Origin: JAGTRP01 sp035655235
GTDB taxonomy: Bacteria; Pseudomonadota; Gammaproteobacteria; Burkholderiales; Rhodocyclaceae
DNA: 8,236 bases
Assembly: GCA_035655235.1 (NCBI GenBank)
Contig: DASRUX010000150.1
Span: 1-8,236, forward strand
Direction of reading: 5' to 3'
Under the pieces are notes generated by a model, which did not search any database, was not told the DNA's origin, and worked only from the letters and a program-made list of their open reading frames with translations. Below, one piece after another: positions 1 to 6,461 of the stretch (positions are counted from its first letter, which is position 1; each line of letters begins with the position of its first letter). A program made the position numbers and the translations under genes.

Positions 1-1915
1 GGTTATTCCGGAAGTTGATGGGACCGCCCGTGAAGGGGGCGAAGCCGGTGCCGAAGATCACCCCGGCATCGGCCAGGTCGGCGTCGGCGACGACGCCCTC
101 GGCCACCAGCCGTTCGGCGCGGTCGATGAGGGGCTTGGCTAGGCGCTGCGCCAGGCCAGCCGGCACGGAAGCGGCTACCGCCTTGGCGGGCTTGCCGTCC
201 TTCCAGGCGTAGAAGCCCCGGCCCGACTTCTTGCCCAGGTCGCCCCGCCCCACCCGCTCGGCCAGGCAACGGGGCGCCTGGGCCCCACCGGCCAACTGCT
301 TGCCCGCCGCCATGGCGATATCCAGGCCGACGGTATCGGCCAGCTCGATGGGCCCCATGGGCATGCCGAAGGCCAGCATGGCCTCGTCCACCGTCTCCGG
401 CGCCAGGCCTTCATCCACGCAGCCCATGGCTTCGAGCATGTAGGGAGCGAGCACGGCGTTCACCAGGAAGCCGGGGGCGCTCTTCACCGGCAGGGGCAGC
501 TTGTCGATCTGCCGCACGAAGGCGCAGGCGGCCTGGACTGCGGCCGGATCGGCGCCCTCCGCGGCCACCACTTCCACCAGGGGCATCATGGCCACCGGGT
601 TGAAAAAGTGGATGCCCACCAGGCGCTCGGGCTTCTCCAGCGCCGTGCGCAGGTCTTCGAGCTTGAGGCTGGAGGTGTTGGTGGCCAGGACCGCGCCGGG
701 CTTCAGCTTCGGCTCCATGGCCTTGAACAGGGCATGCTTGGCGGCCACGTCCTCGAAAATGGCCTCGATTACCACGTCGGCCCGGGCGACACCGTGGCCA
801 TGGGGATCGGGGATGAGCCGGTCGAAGGCGGCCCGGGCCTGGAGCTTGTCCTTGAGGCGGCGGCCGAAAAGCTTGTTGGCCCGCTGCAGGGCCGGGGCGA
901 TGCACTCCAGGCTCTGGTCCTGGAGAGTCACGGTCATACCCCGCAGGGCGCACCACGCCGCGATATCTCCCCCCATGACCCCGGCCCCCACCACATGGAC
1001 GTGCTTGGCGCGGAAGTCCGATTCCTTGCCGAAGCCCTTGAGGCGCTCCTGGAGGAAGAAGACCCGCACCAGATTCCGGGCCGTGGGCGATGAAATGATG
1101 CGATCGATGATCTGGGGCGCCGCCAGGGCGTTGCCGTCGTGCTTCTCCCACAGGTCGATGATGGCGTAGGGTGCCGGGTAGTGCTGCGGACGGGCCTTGG
1201 CGGCCACCTGCTTCCTGGCCTGGGCGGCCACCACGTTCTTGAGTGGCCAGGCGTTGAGAGCGGCCTTCAGGCCGGTGGCGCGGGAAAACGGTTTGCCGGA
1301 CACTACCAGCCCCCGGGCCGAGGCTTCCATCACCCGGGGGGCAACGGCCAAGTCGGCGAGGCCCAGGGACTTGGCCTTGCGGGCGTCCAGGGTCTTGCCG
1401 GTGAGCATCATGTCCAGGGCGGCCTGGGGGCCGATGATTTCGGGGAGGCGCTTCATGCCGCCCCAGCCGGGGAAGATGCCCAACATTACCTCGGGGAGGC
1501 CGAGCTTGGTGCCAGGCTCGTCCACCACGATGCGGTAGCGGCAGGCCAGGGCCAGTTCCAGGCCGCCGCCCAGGCAGTGGCCCCGGACCAGGGCCAAGGT
1601 CGGGTACTTGACCGCGGCCAGGCGGTTGAACAGGTTCCAGCCCCGGGCCACCAGCTCCCGGCCCTTTTCCGGGGTGTCGAGCTGGGCGAATTCCTCGATA
1701 TCGGCGCCGGCCACGAAGCCTGCCGCCTTGCCGGAGCGGACGATCAGGCCCTTGGGCGGCTGGGCGTCCAGCTGGTCCAGGGCCAGGCCCAGTTCGGCCA
1801 TGACGTCCGCCGACAGGGAATTGGCGGCGGCACCGGGCTTGTCCAGGGTGAGCCAGGCGATGCCGTCGGCGTCGCGTTTGATTTGCCAGTGAGTCATAAA
1901 CGTTTCCCGCTTCAT
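1..1915 (-). CDS. fadJ: 3-hydroxyacyl-CoA dehydrogenase / enoyl-CoA hydratase, FadJ/FadB-type multifunctional protein (3' end cut by window edge)
   Basis: Catalyses steps 2 and 3 of beta-oxidation: hydration of trans-2-enoyl-CoA, then NAD-dependent oxidation of 3-hydroxyacyl-CoA. The 638 visible codons contain no stop and run off the left edge; about 50-80 residues should be missing compared with family length. Residues about 1-190 are a crotonase domain, with GGGLELALAC carrying Glu120 and KLGLPEVMLGIFPGWGG carrying Glu142, equivalent to the catalytic pair of E. coli FadB (119/139). The Rossmann motif VGAGVMGGDIA begins near residue 309, and GIHFFNP carries the catalytic His436. C-terminal dehydrogenase motifs KSAPGFLVN and GPIELADTVGLD follow, and the visible end reads FAPFTGGPINF. 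I chose the start at 1915 because it forms an ATGA overlap with the thiolase stop and has GGAGG four bases upstream. An in-frame ATG at 1897 is a fair alternative. The fadJ versus fadB name is less certain than the function. Confidence 0.93.
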   Translation of the reverse strand, partial: MKRETFMTHWQIKRDADGIAWLTLDKPGAAANSLSADVMAELGLALDQLDAQPPKGLIVRSGKAAGFVAGADIEEFAQLDTPEKGRELVARGWNLFNRLAAVKYPTLALVRGHCLGGGLELALACRYRIVVDEPGTKLGLPEVMLGIFPGWGGMKRLPEIIGPQAALDMMLTGKTLDARKAKSLGLADLAVAPRVMEASARGLVVSGKPFSRATGLKAALNAWPLKNVVAAQARKQVAAKARPQHYPAPYAIIDLWEKHDGNALAAPQIIDRIISSPTARNLVRVFFLQERLKGFGKESDFRAKHVHVVGAGVMGGDIAAWCALRGMTVTLQDQSLECIAPALQRANKLFGRRLKDKLQARAAFDRLIPDPHGHGVARADVVIEAIFEDVAAKHALFKAMEPKLKPGAVLATNTSSLKLEDLRTALEKPERLVGIHFFNPVAMMPLVEVVAAEGADPAAVQAACAFVRQIDKLPLPVKSAPGFLVNAVLAPYMLEAMGCVDEGLAPETVDEAMLAFGMPMGPIELADTVGLDIAMAAGKQLAGGAQAPRCLAERVGRGDLGKKSGRGFYAWKDGKPAKAVAASVPAGLAQRLAKPLIDRAERLVAEGVVADADLADAGVIFGTGFAPFTGGPINFRNN

Positions 1916-3195
1916 AGCGCCTCCACCAGCACTGCCCCGCCCTGCCCGCCGCCGATGCAGATGGAGGCGACGCCCAGCTTCTTCTGCCGGGTGCGCAGGG
2001 CGTGGAGGAGGTGGAGCACGATGCGGGCGCCGGAGGCTCCCACCGGGTGGCCGAGGGCGATTGCGCCGCCGTCCACGTTGAGCTTGTCTTCATCCAGCCG
2101 GCCCCAGGGGGCCGTACCCAGTTGCTCCCGGCAATAGGCCTCGTCGTCCCAGGCGGCGATGCAGCCCTGGACCTGGGCGGCGAAGGCCTCGTTGATTTCC
2201 CAGAGATCCGGATCGTTGAGGCCCAGGCCGTGGCGCTGGAGGATGGGGGTGACGGAATGGACCGGCCCCAGGCCCATCTGGGCCGGATCGAGACCCGCCC
2301 ATTGCAGGTCGGTGATCTTGCCCAGAGGCTGGAGGCCCCACTTCTGGACGGCCGCTTCGGAAGCCAGGATGAGGAACGCCGCCCCGTCAGTAACCTGGGA
2401 GCTGTTGCCGGCGGTAACGTTGCCGTAGGGTTTGTCGAAGACGGGCTTCAGCTTCTTCAGGCCCTCGGGGGTGGAATCGGCCCGCACCCCGTCGTCCTCG
2501 GCGTAGATCTTCCCGCCGCCATCCACCAGGGGGACGATTTCCCCGAAGGCGCCGGCCCGCTGGGCGGCGGCGGCCCGCTGGTGGCTGCGGCTGGAGAATT
2601 GGTCCATCTGGGCGCGGTCGATGCCGAAGCGCCAGGCCAGGTTCTCGGCGGTCTGGCCCATGGAAAGGCCCACCACCGGGTCGGTGAGCCCCTTCAAGAG
2701 GCCGATCACCGGCGTCAGCAGGGCGGCGGGCTTGAGCTTGAGGAAATGGAGGGCCCGCTGGCCGCCCGTCTTCAAAGACATCATGGCCGCGAACCACTTC
2801 ACCATGGCGTCCGAATAGAGCAGCGGCGCCCGGGACAGGGCATCGACGCCGCCGGCCAGGACCAGTTCGGAACGGCCGCTCTGGATATTGGCGATGGCGG
2901 AGTCCAAGGCCTGCATGCCGGAGGCGCAGTTGCGCATCACCGTCCAGCCCGGGACCCGGTTGCCGCAGCCCAGACGAAGCGCCACCACCCGGCCGATATT
3001 GGTTTCTTCCGGGGAGGGGGCGGCGCAGCCGACGATCACCTCGTCCAGATCGGAGGGCTGGAAGGGTTGGCGGAGCAGCAGCGCCCTGCCCGCCTGGACA
3101 GCCAGGTCCGAGGCCGCAAAAGGCCCCGGACCGCTCCGGGCCTTGAGGAACGGGGAGCGAGCCCCGTCCACCACGTAGATGGGCTGGAAAGCCAT
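1912..3195 (-). CDS. fadI: Acetyl-CoA C-acyltransferase (3-ketoacyl-CoA thiolase), FadI/FadA type
   Basis: Performs the last step of beta-oxidation, thiolytic cleavage of 3-ketoacyl-CoA to acetyl-CoA and a shortened acyl-CoA. It is 427 residues long, close to E. coli FadI (about 436). The acyl-accepting Cys90 lies in MRNCASGMQAL. The C-terminal triad region shows EINEAFAAQ, GHPVGASGAR with His383 and SICIGGGQGG with Cys413, so all expected catalytic residues are present. A middle segment, about residues 155-195 (rich in K, L and A, ending DPVVGLSMGQTAENLA), resembles the loop of FadI-type rather than short biosynthetic thiolases. The start ATG lies 2 bp after the fadE stop (TGACCATGG); further in-frame sequence upstream overlaps fadE and does not look like thiolase. 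It presumably works with the following fadJ product as a trifunctional-type complex (inference). The fadI rather than fadA symbol is a judgement from the loop and the fadJ partner. Confidence 0.93.
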   Translation of the reverse strand: MAFQPIYVVDGARSPFLKARSGPGPFAASDLAVQAGRALLLRQPFQPSDLDEVIVGCAAPSPEETNIGRVVALRLGCGNRVPGWTVMRNCASGMQALDSAIANIQSGRSELVLAGGVDALSRAPLLYSDAMVKWFAAMMSLKTGGQRALHFLKLKPAALLTPVIGLLKGLTDPVVGLSMGQTAENLAWRFGIDRAQMDQFSSRSHQRAAAAQRAGAFGEIVPLVDGGGKIYAEDDGVRADSTPEGLKKLKPVFDKPYGNVTAGNSSQVTDGAAFLILASEAAVQKWGLQPLGKITDLQWAGLDPAQMGLGPVHSVTPILQRHGLGLNDPDLWEINEAFAAQVQGCIAAWDDEAYCREQLGTAPWGRLDEDKLNVDGGAIALGHPVGASGARIVLHLLHALRTRQKKLGVASICIGGGQGGAVLVEAL

Positions 3196-3197
3196 GG

Positions 3198-5555
3198 TCA
3201 GGCGGCCTTTCTCTCGACGGCGGGCTTGTTGGCGGTGGCCACGCCGTAATCGAAGGGGAAGTCGTCCACCCGCACCACGATGTCCCGGAGGGCATTGCGG
3301 CGCTTCATGACCTCGAACTCGGCTGCCGTGATGACGCCGGCCTCCACCGCGGCAATGGCGATATCCCGCACATTGGCGACGGGGTTGCCGTCGAAGACGC
3401 CCCGCTTCTGGGCTTCCCGAATTTTGGCCTCGATGGGCTCGGCTTCCAGGGTGGCGGCGAGGGCCAGTTCGATGGCGCCCACCGGGTCTTCGGGAGTGCG
3501 GTGCACGAAGCACTCGGCGGTAAGGCGGTCCCGAGTGGCGGAAGGAGCGATCAGCAGCTTGGCGACTTGGTGGCCGACGGCATCGGAAGGCACCACGTAG
3601 GGATGGCCCCAGGGGAAGATCACCTTGTCCAGGAGCCAGCCCGCCAGCCGGCTCGGGTAATTGTGGGCGATGACCCCGTCGAAGGCCTGCTGGGCCTTAT
3701 ACATGGCATCCCAGATGGCCCAGTGCATGAGGGGGGCGTCGGCCTGCTGGCAGCCTTCGGACTCGTAGCGCTTGAGCGTCGCCGAGATGAGGTACATCTG
3801 GGCCAGGATGTCGCCGAGGCGGGCGGAAATCTTCTCCCGGCGCTTCAGGCTGCCGCCCAGGACCAGCATGGAGATGTCGGCCAGGAAGGCGAAGGCCGAG
3901 GAGAAGCGGGTGAGCTGCTGGTAGTAGCGCCGGGTTTCCGGTGCCACGTCGGCCGGGGCGGACACGAAATGGGAGCCGGTGATGCCCATGACGAAAGCCC
4001 GGATGCCGTTCTTGATGACGTAGCCGATGTGGCCCCACAGCGCCCGGTCGAAGTCCTTGAGGCCCTGTTCGCCATCCGGGTTGTTGGCGGCCTGCATCTC
4101 GGCCAGCACATAGGGATGGCAGCGGATGGCCCCCTGACCGAAGATGATGAGGCTGCGGGTGAGGATGTTGGCGCCTTCCACGGTGATGCCGATGGGCACC
4201 TGCTGGTAGGCCCGGCCCAGGAAGTTGGAGGGGCCGAGGCAGATGCCCTTGCCGCCGATCACGTCCATGCCGTCATTGACCACCTGGCGGGCCCGCTCGG
4301 TGACGTGGTACTTGGCGATGGCCGACACCACCGAAGGCTTCTCGCCCAGATCGACGGCCCCGGCGGTCATCTTGCGGGTGGCGTCCATCATGTAGGTGTA
4401 GGCGCCGATGCGGGTCAGGGCTTCTTCCACGCCCTCGAAGCGGCCCACGGCCATGTTGAACTGGCTGCGGACCCGGGCGTAGCCGCCCACGGCCCGGGCG
4501 GTCATCTGGGCCATGCCGGTATTGGAGGACGGCAGGGAAATGGAACGGCCCGCCGCCAGGCACTCCATGAGCATGCGCCAGCCCTGGCCGATCATCTTGG
4601 GACCGCCGATGATGAAATCCAGGGGCATGAACACATCCTTGCCCCGGGTCGGGCCGTTCATGAACATGGCGTTGAGAGGGAAGTGGCGGCGGCCGGTATC
4701 CACGCCGGGATGGTCGTAGGGCACCAGGGCGCAGGTGATGCCCAGGTCCTTTTCCTTGCCCAGGAGCCCGTCCGGGTCGTAAAGCCGGAAGGCGAGGCCG
4801 AGGATGGTGCACAGCGGCGCCAGGGTGATATAGCGCTTGTCCCAGGTGACCCGCATGCCGATCACTTCCCTGCCCTGCCACAGGCCCTTGCAGACCACGC
4901 CGGCATCCGGGATGGAGGCGGCATCCGACCCGGCCCAGGGGCTGGTGAGGGCGAAGGCCGGGATTTCCAGGCCCTTGGCGAGGCGCGGCAAGTAGTAGTC
5001 CTTCTGCTCGTCGGTGCCGTAGTGGAGCAGCAGTTCGGCGGGGCCGAGGGAATTGGGCACCATCACCGACACCGACAGGGCCGAGGAGCGGGTGGAAAGC
5101 TTGGTCACCACCTCCGAATGGGCATAGGCGGAAAACTCCAGGCCGCCGTACTTCTTCGGGATGATCATGCCCAGGAAGCCCTTCTCCTTTATGTAGCGCC
5201 AGGCTTCATGGGGCAGGTCGTAGAGCTCGTGGGTGACCTTCCAGTCGTCCACCAGGCGGCAGGCCTCTTCCACCTCATTGTCCATGAAGGACTGTTCGAC
5301 GGCGGTAAGCTTTGGCTGGGGATAGGACTGGAGCTTCTTCCAGTCCGGCTTGCCCCGGAACAGCTCCCCTTCCCACCAGACCGTGCCCGCTTCCAGGGCT
5401 TCCCGCTCAGTGGCGGACATCTGGGGCAGGATTTTCTTGTAGATGGAGAAAAGGGACCGGCTGAGCAGCGCGCGCCGGATGGGGCGCACGCCGATCAGCA
5501 CGGCCAAAGCCACGAGGGCGACGACACCGATCAGTGTCCAGGTAGGTAGTGCCAT
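3198..5555 (-). CDS. fadE: Acyl-CoA dehydrogenase FadE
   Basis: FAD-dependent first step of beta-oxidation, acyl-CoA to trans-2-enoyl-CoA. The protein is 785 residues, close to the 814 of E. coli FadE and far longer than ordinary acyl-CoA dehydrogenases of about 380. Residues about 6-24 are a hydrophobic segment followed by RPIRR, suggesting an N-terminal membrane anchor. FadE signatures include GTVWWEGELFRGKPDWKKL (from residue 57), YPQPKLTAVEQSFMD, KKYGGLEFSAYAHS, VPNSLGPAELLLHYGTDEQK and FALTSPWAGSDAASIPD. The probable catalytic base is Glu460 in ITVEGANILTRS, by analogy with the EGTNDILR motif of VLCAD. Residues about 490-785 form the FadE-specific C-terminal domain. The start has a strong AGAGGAGA ribosome site 7 bases upstream. 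It sits 28 bp behind the tetR gene and 2 bp before the thiolase, so it is almost certainly co-transcribed with both. One oddity is Trp207 in SPWAGSDA, where E. coli FadE has Glu. Confidence 0.97.
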   Translation of the reverse strand: MALPTWTLIGVVALVALAVLIGVRPIRRALLSRSLFSIYKKILPQMSATEREALEAGTVWWEGELFRGKPDWKKLQSYPQPKLTAVEQSFMDNEVEEACRLVDDWKVTHELYDLPHEAWRYIKEKGFLGMIIPKKYGGLEFSAYAHSEVVTKLSTRSSALSVSVMVPNSLGPAELLLHYGTDEQKDYYLPRLAKGLEIPAFALTSPWAGSDAASIPDAGVVCKGLWQGREVIGMRVTWDKRYITLAPLCTILGLAFRLYDPDGLLGKEKDLGITCALVPYDHPGVDTGRRHFPLNAMFMNGPTRGKDVFMPLDFIIGGPKMIGQGWRMLMECLAAGRSISLPSSNTGMAQMTARAVGGYARVRSQFNMAVGRFEGVEEALTRIGAYTYMMDATRKMTAGAVDLGEKPSVVSAIAKYHVTERARQVVNDGMDVIGGKGICLGPSNFLGRAYQQVPIGITVEGANILTRSLIIFGQGAIRCHPYVLAEMQAANNPDGEQGLKDFDRALWGHIGYVIKNGIRAFVMGITGSHFVSAPADVAPETRRYYQQLTRFSSAFAFLADISMLVLGGSLKRREKISARLGDILAQMYLISATLKRYESEGCQQADAPLMHWAIWDAMYKAQQAFDGVIAHNYPSRLAGWLLDKVIFPWGHPYVVPSDAVGHQVAKLLIAPSATRDRLTAECFVHRTPEDPVGAIELALAATLEAEPIEAKIREAQKRGVFDGNPVANVRDIAIAAVEAGVITAAEFEVMKRRNALRDIVVRVDDFPFDYGVATANKPAVERKAA

Positions 5556-5562
5556 GTTGCTG

Positions 5563-5570
5563 TCTCCTCT
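5563..5570 (-). promoter_or_regulatory. Strong ribosome binding site of fadE
   Basis: On the minus strand the sequence AGAGGAGA lies 7 bases upstream of the fadE ATG, in a locally AT-rich stretch (AATAAATAAAG) unusual for this GC-rich operon. The 28-bp gap after the tetR stop contains nothing resembling a promoter or terminator. This suggests fadE is translated efficiently from the tetR-led transcript, giving much enzyme per regulator; the expression consequence is inference. Confidence 0.75.
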
Positions 5571-5583
5571 TTATTTATTCTGT

Positions 5584-6288
5584 TCAGGCCGCCTTGGTGG
5601 CTGGCTCTTGTTCGGTTACCGGGGTGTTGAACTGGGGCAGCGGCGCCCGCAATCCGCCCAGCAGGAAGGACATGAGCCGGGGCAGCAGGCGATCCAAGCG
5701 ATCCTCCGTGTCGGCGGCCTCGACGCCCCAGTCGGTGACCAGGCGCAGGGTATCGGTGCCGGCGATGGCGTAGGAGGTGGCCCCCAGCATGAAGTGGAAG
5801 CGCCAGACGATCTCCGCCTTGGGCACATCCGGCAGGGATTTGAAAAGGGCCTCCTTGAAGCGGTCCATCACATGGACGTACTTGTGGGCCAGGAAGGCGC
5901 GGATGAATTCGGAGGGCTCGGTCATGGTCCGACCCAGGAGGCGCAGGAAATTGAGCCCGCCCCGGTTCTCGTCCTCCGCCATACGGATGAGGGTGCCGAA
6001 GAAGGCATCGACGATCTGGGAGGGCTTCAAAGGCTTGCCGCCGGCCGCCTCCTCCATCTCATCCAGGACCCGCAGACGCTCTTCGTTCAGCCAATCCAGG
6101 CGGCGGCGGAAGACTTCCTCGATGAGGGCTTCCTTGGAGCCGAAGTGGTAATTCACCGCCGCCAGGTTCACCGAGGCTTCGCTGGTGATCTGGCGCATGG
6201 AGGTTCCCTCGTAGCCATGGGCCATGAACAGGCGCTCGGCGGTATCGAGGATGCGCTCCCGGGTGTCGATGTTGCGGATTTCTGCCAT
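5584..6288 (-). CDS. TetR/AcrR-family transcriptional regulator, PsrA-like, of the fad operon
   Basis: A 234-residue one-domain regulator of typical TetR length. Residues about 9-56 are the TetR helix-turn-helix: TRERILDTAERLFMAHGYEGTS, then MRQITSEASVNLAAVNYHFG and SKEALIEEVF. The SEASVNLAAVNYHFGSKEAL segment closely resembles Pseudomonas PsrA, the fatty-acid-responsive TetR repressor of beta-oxidation genes, although other TetR proteins share parts of it. The C-terminal half is helical and is the presumed ligand-binding and dimer domain. It is the first gene of the operon, 28 bp before fadE. The ATG at 6288 has AGGAG eight bases upstream. A sigma70-like promoter and a PsrA-like operator lie just upstream, so autorepression together with control of fadE-fadI-fadJ, relieved by a long-chain fatty acid or acyl-CoA, is the likely mode. 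The ligand and the orthology to PsrA are inferred; the TetR family membership is secure. Confidence 0.92.
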   Translation of the reverse strand: MAEIRNIDTRERILDTAERLFMAHGYEGTSMRQITSEASVNLAAVNYHFGSKEALIEEVFRRRLDWLNEERLRVLDEMEEAAGGKPLKPSQIVDAFFGTLIRMAEDENRGGLNFLRLLGRTMTEPSEFIRAFLAHKYVHVMDRFKEALFKSLPDVPKAEIVWRFHFMLGATSYAIAGTDTLRLVTDWGVEAADTEDRLDRLLPRLMSFLLGGLRAPLPQFNTPVTEQEPATKAA

Positions 6289-6296
6289 GCTGCCGA

Positions 6297-6301
6297 CTCC
6301 T
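6297..6301 (-). promoter_or_regulatory. Ribosome binding site of the fad-operon tetR gene
   Basis: AGGAG on the minus strand, with 8 bases between it and the ATG at 6288. It supports that ATG as the start codon. Only a few bases separate it from the PsrA-like operator, so the leader of the mRNA is very short. Confidence 0.7.
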
Positions 6302-6305
6302 ATTT

Positions 6306-6319
6306 CATACGTTCGTTTG
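6306..6319 (-). promoter_or_regulatory. Putative PsrA-type operator of the fad operon
   Basis: The minus strand reads CAAAC GAAC GTATG. The published Pseudomonas PsrA site is G/C-AAAC, 2-4 bases, GTTT-G/C; this site has the CAAAC half, a 4-base spacer and GTATG, so a single base differs in the second half. It begins one base after the TATGAT -10 box and so covers the expected transcription start, a position where a bound TetR dimer would block initiation. The regulator encoded directly downstream has a PsrA-like DNA-binding helix. Binding itself is inferred. Confidence 0.6.
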
Positions 6320-6320
6320 A

Positions 6321-6349
6321 ATCATAGGCGAAGGAAGTTGGAGATGCAA
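6321..6349 (-). promoter_or_regulatory. Sigma70-type promoter of the tetR-fadE-fadI-fadJ operon
   Basis: On the minus strand TTGCAT (6349-6344, first three bases of the -35 consensus) is followed by exactly 17 bases and then TATGAT (6326-6321, five of six matches to TATAAT). The expected start point falls near 6312-6315, inside the putative operator and about 25 bases ahead of the tetR ATG. No other equally good pair was seen in the 6289-6461 gap. The weak -35 match keeps confidence moderate. Confidence 0.6.
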
Positions 6350-6461
6350 GGGGGAAATTGGTGGGGGGAGTAGGAGGGGCTGGTGGGTAACGTCCGGCCC
6401 CACCCCAACTCTGCCCTTGGAGTCTGATTGCAGACTGCAGCCCACGAGTCTTCATGCGAGA
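6350..6461. other. Non-coding gap between the orphan gene and the fad promoter, with a G-rich tract and small inverted repeats
   Basis: No gene fits here. The plus strand at 6350-6387 has four runs of three or more G (5, 6, 4 and 3 long) separated by 5-8 bases, a loose quadruplex-type pattern next to the -35 box. GGTGGG (6382-6387) can pair with CCCACC (6399-6404). AGTCTG (6421-6426) pairs with CAGACT (6431-6436) over a 4-base loop, and a further AGTCT (6447-6451) could compete for the same arm. None is followed by a T run on either strand, so no classical intrinsic terminator is called for the gene ending at 6462. Confidence 0.5.

Noticed and set aside
411..2093. Minus-strand open frame of 560 codons across the fadJ region
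   Set aside because: It is out of frame with fadJ and rich in Gly, Pro and Arg without domains. The fadJ frame (first bases at positions equal to 1 modulo 3) reads through with all catalytic residues.
1139..2137. Plus-strand open frame of 332 codons antisense to fadJ
   Set aside because: Low-complexity Gly/Ala/Gln-rich translation typical of antisense frames in GC-rich genes.
2002..3249. Plus-strand open frame of 415 codons antisense to the thiolase
   Set aside because: Same compositional shadow; the minus strand has complete thiolase motifs throughout.
3501..5549. Long plus-strand open frame of 682 codons antisense to fadE
   Set aside because: It is a mirror of the GC-rich third-position pattern of fadE. 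Its translation is rich in Gly, Ala and His with no recognisable domain, while the opposite strand encodes an unmistakable FadE.
5443..6327. Plus-strand open frame of 294 codons antisense to the tetR gene and the fadE start
   Set aside because: It covers the promoter and a clear TetR gene on the other strand and shows no family motifs of its own.
6421..6436. AGTCTG-ATTG-CAGACT hairpin as an intrinsic terminator of the orphan gene
   Set aside because: The stem is only 6 bp and moderately GC, and there is no T run after it on either strand.
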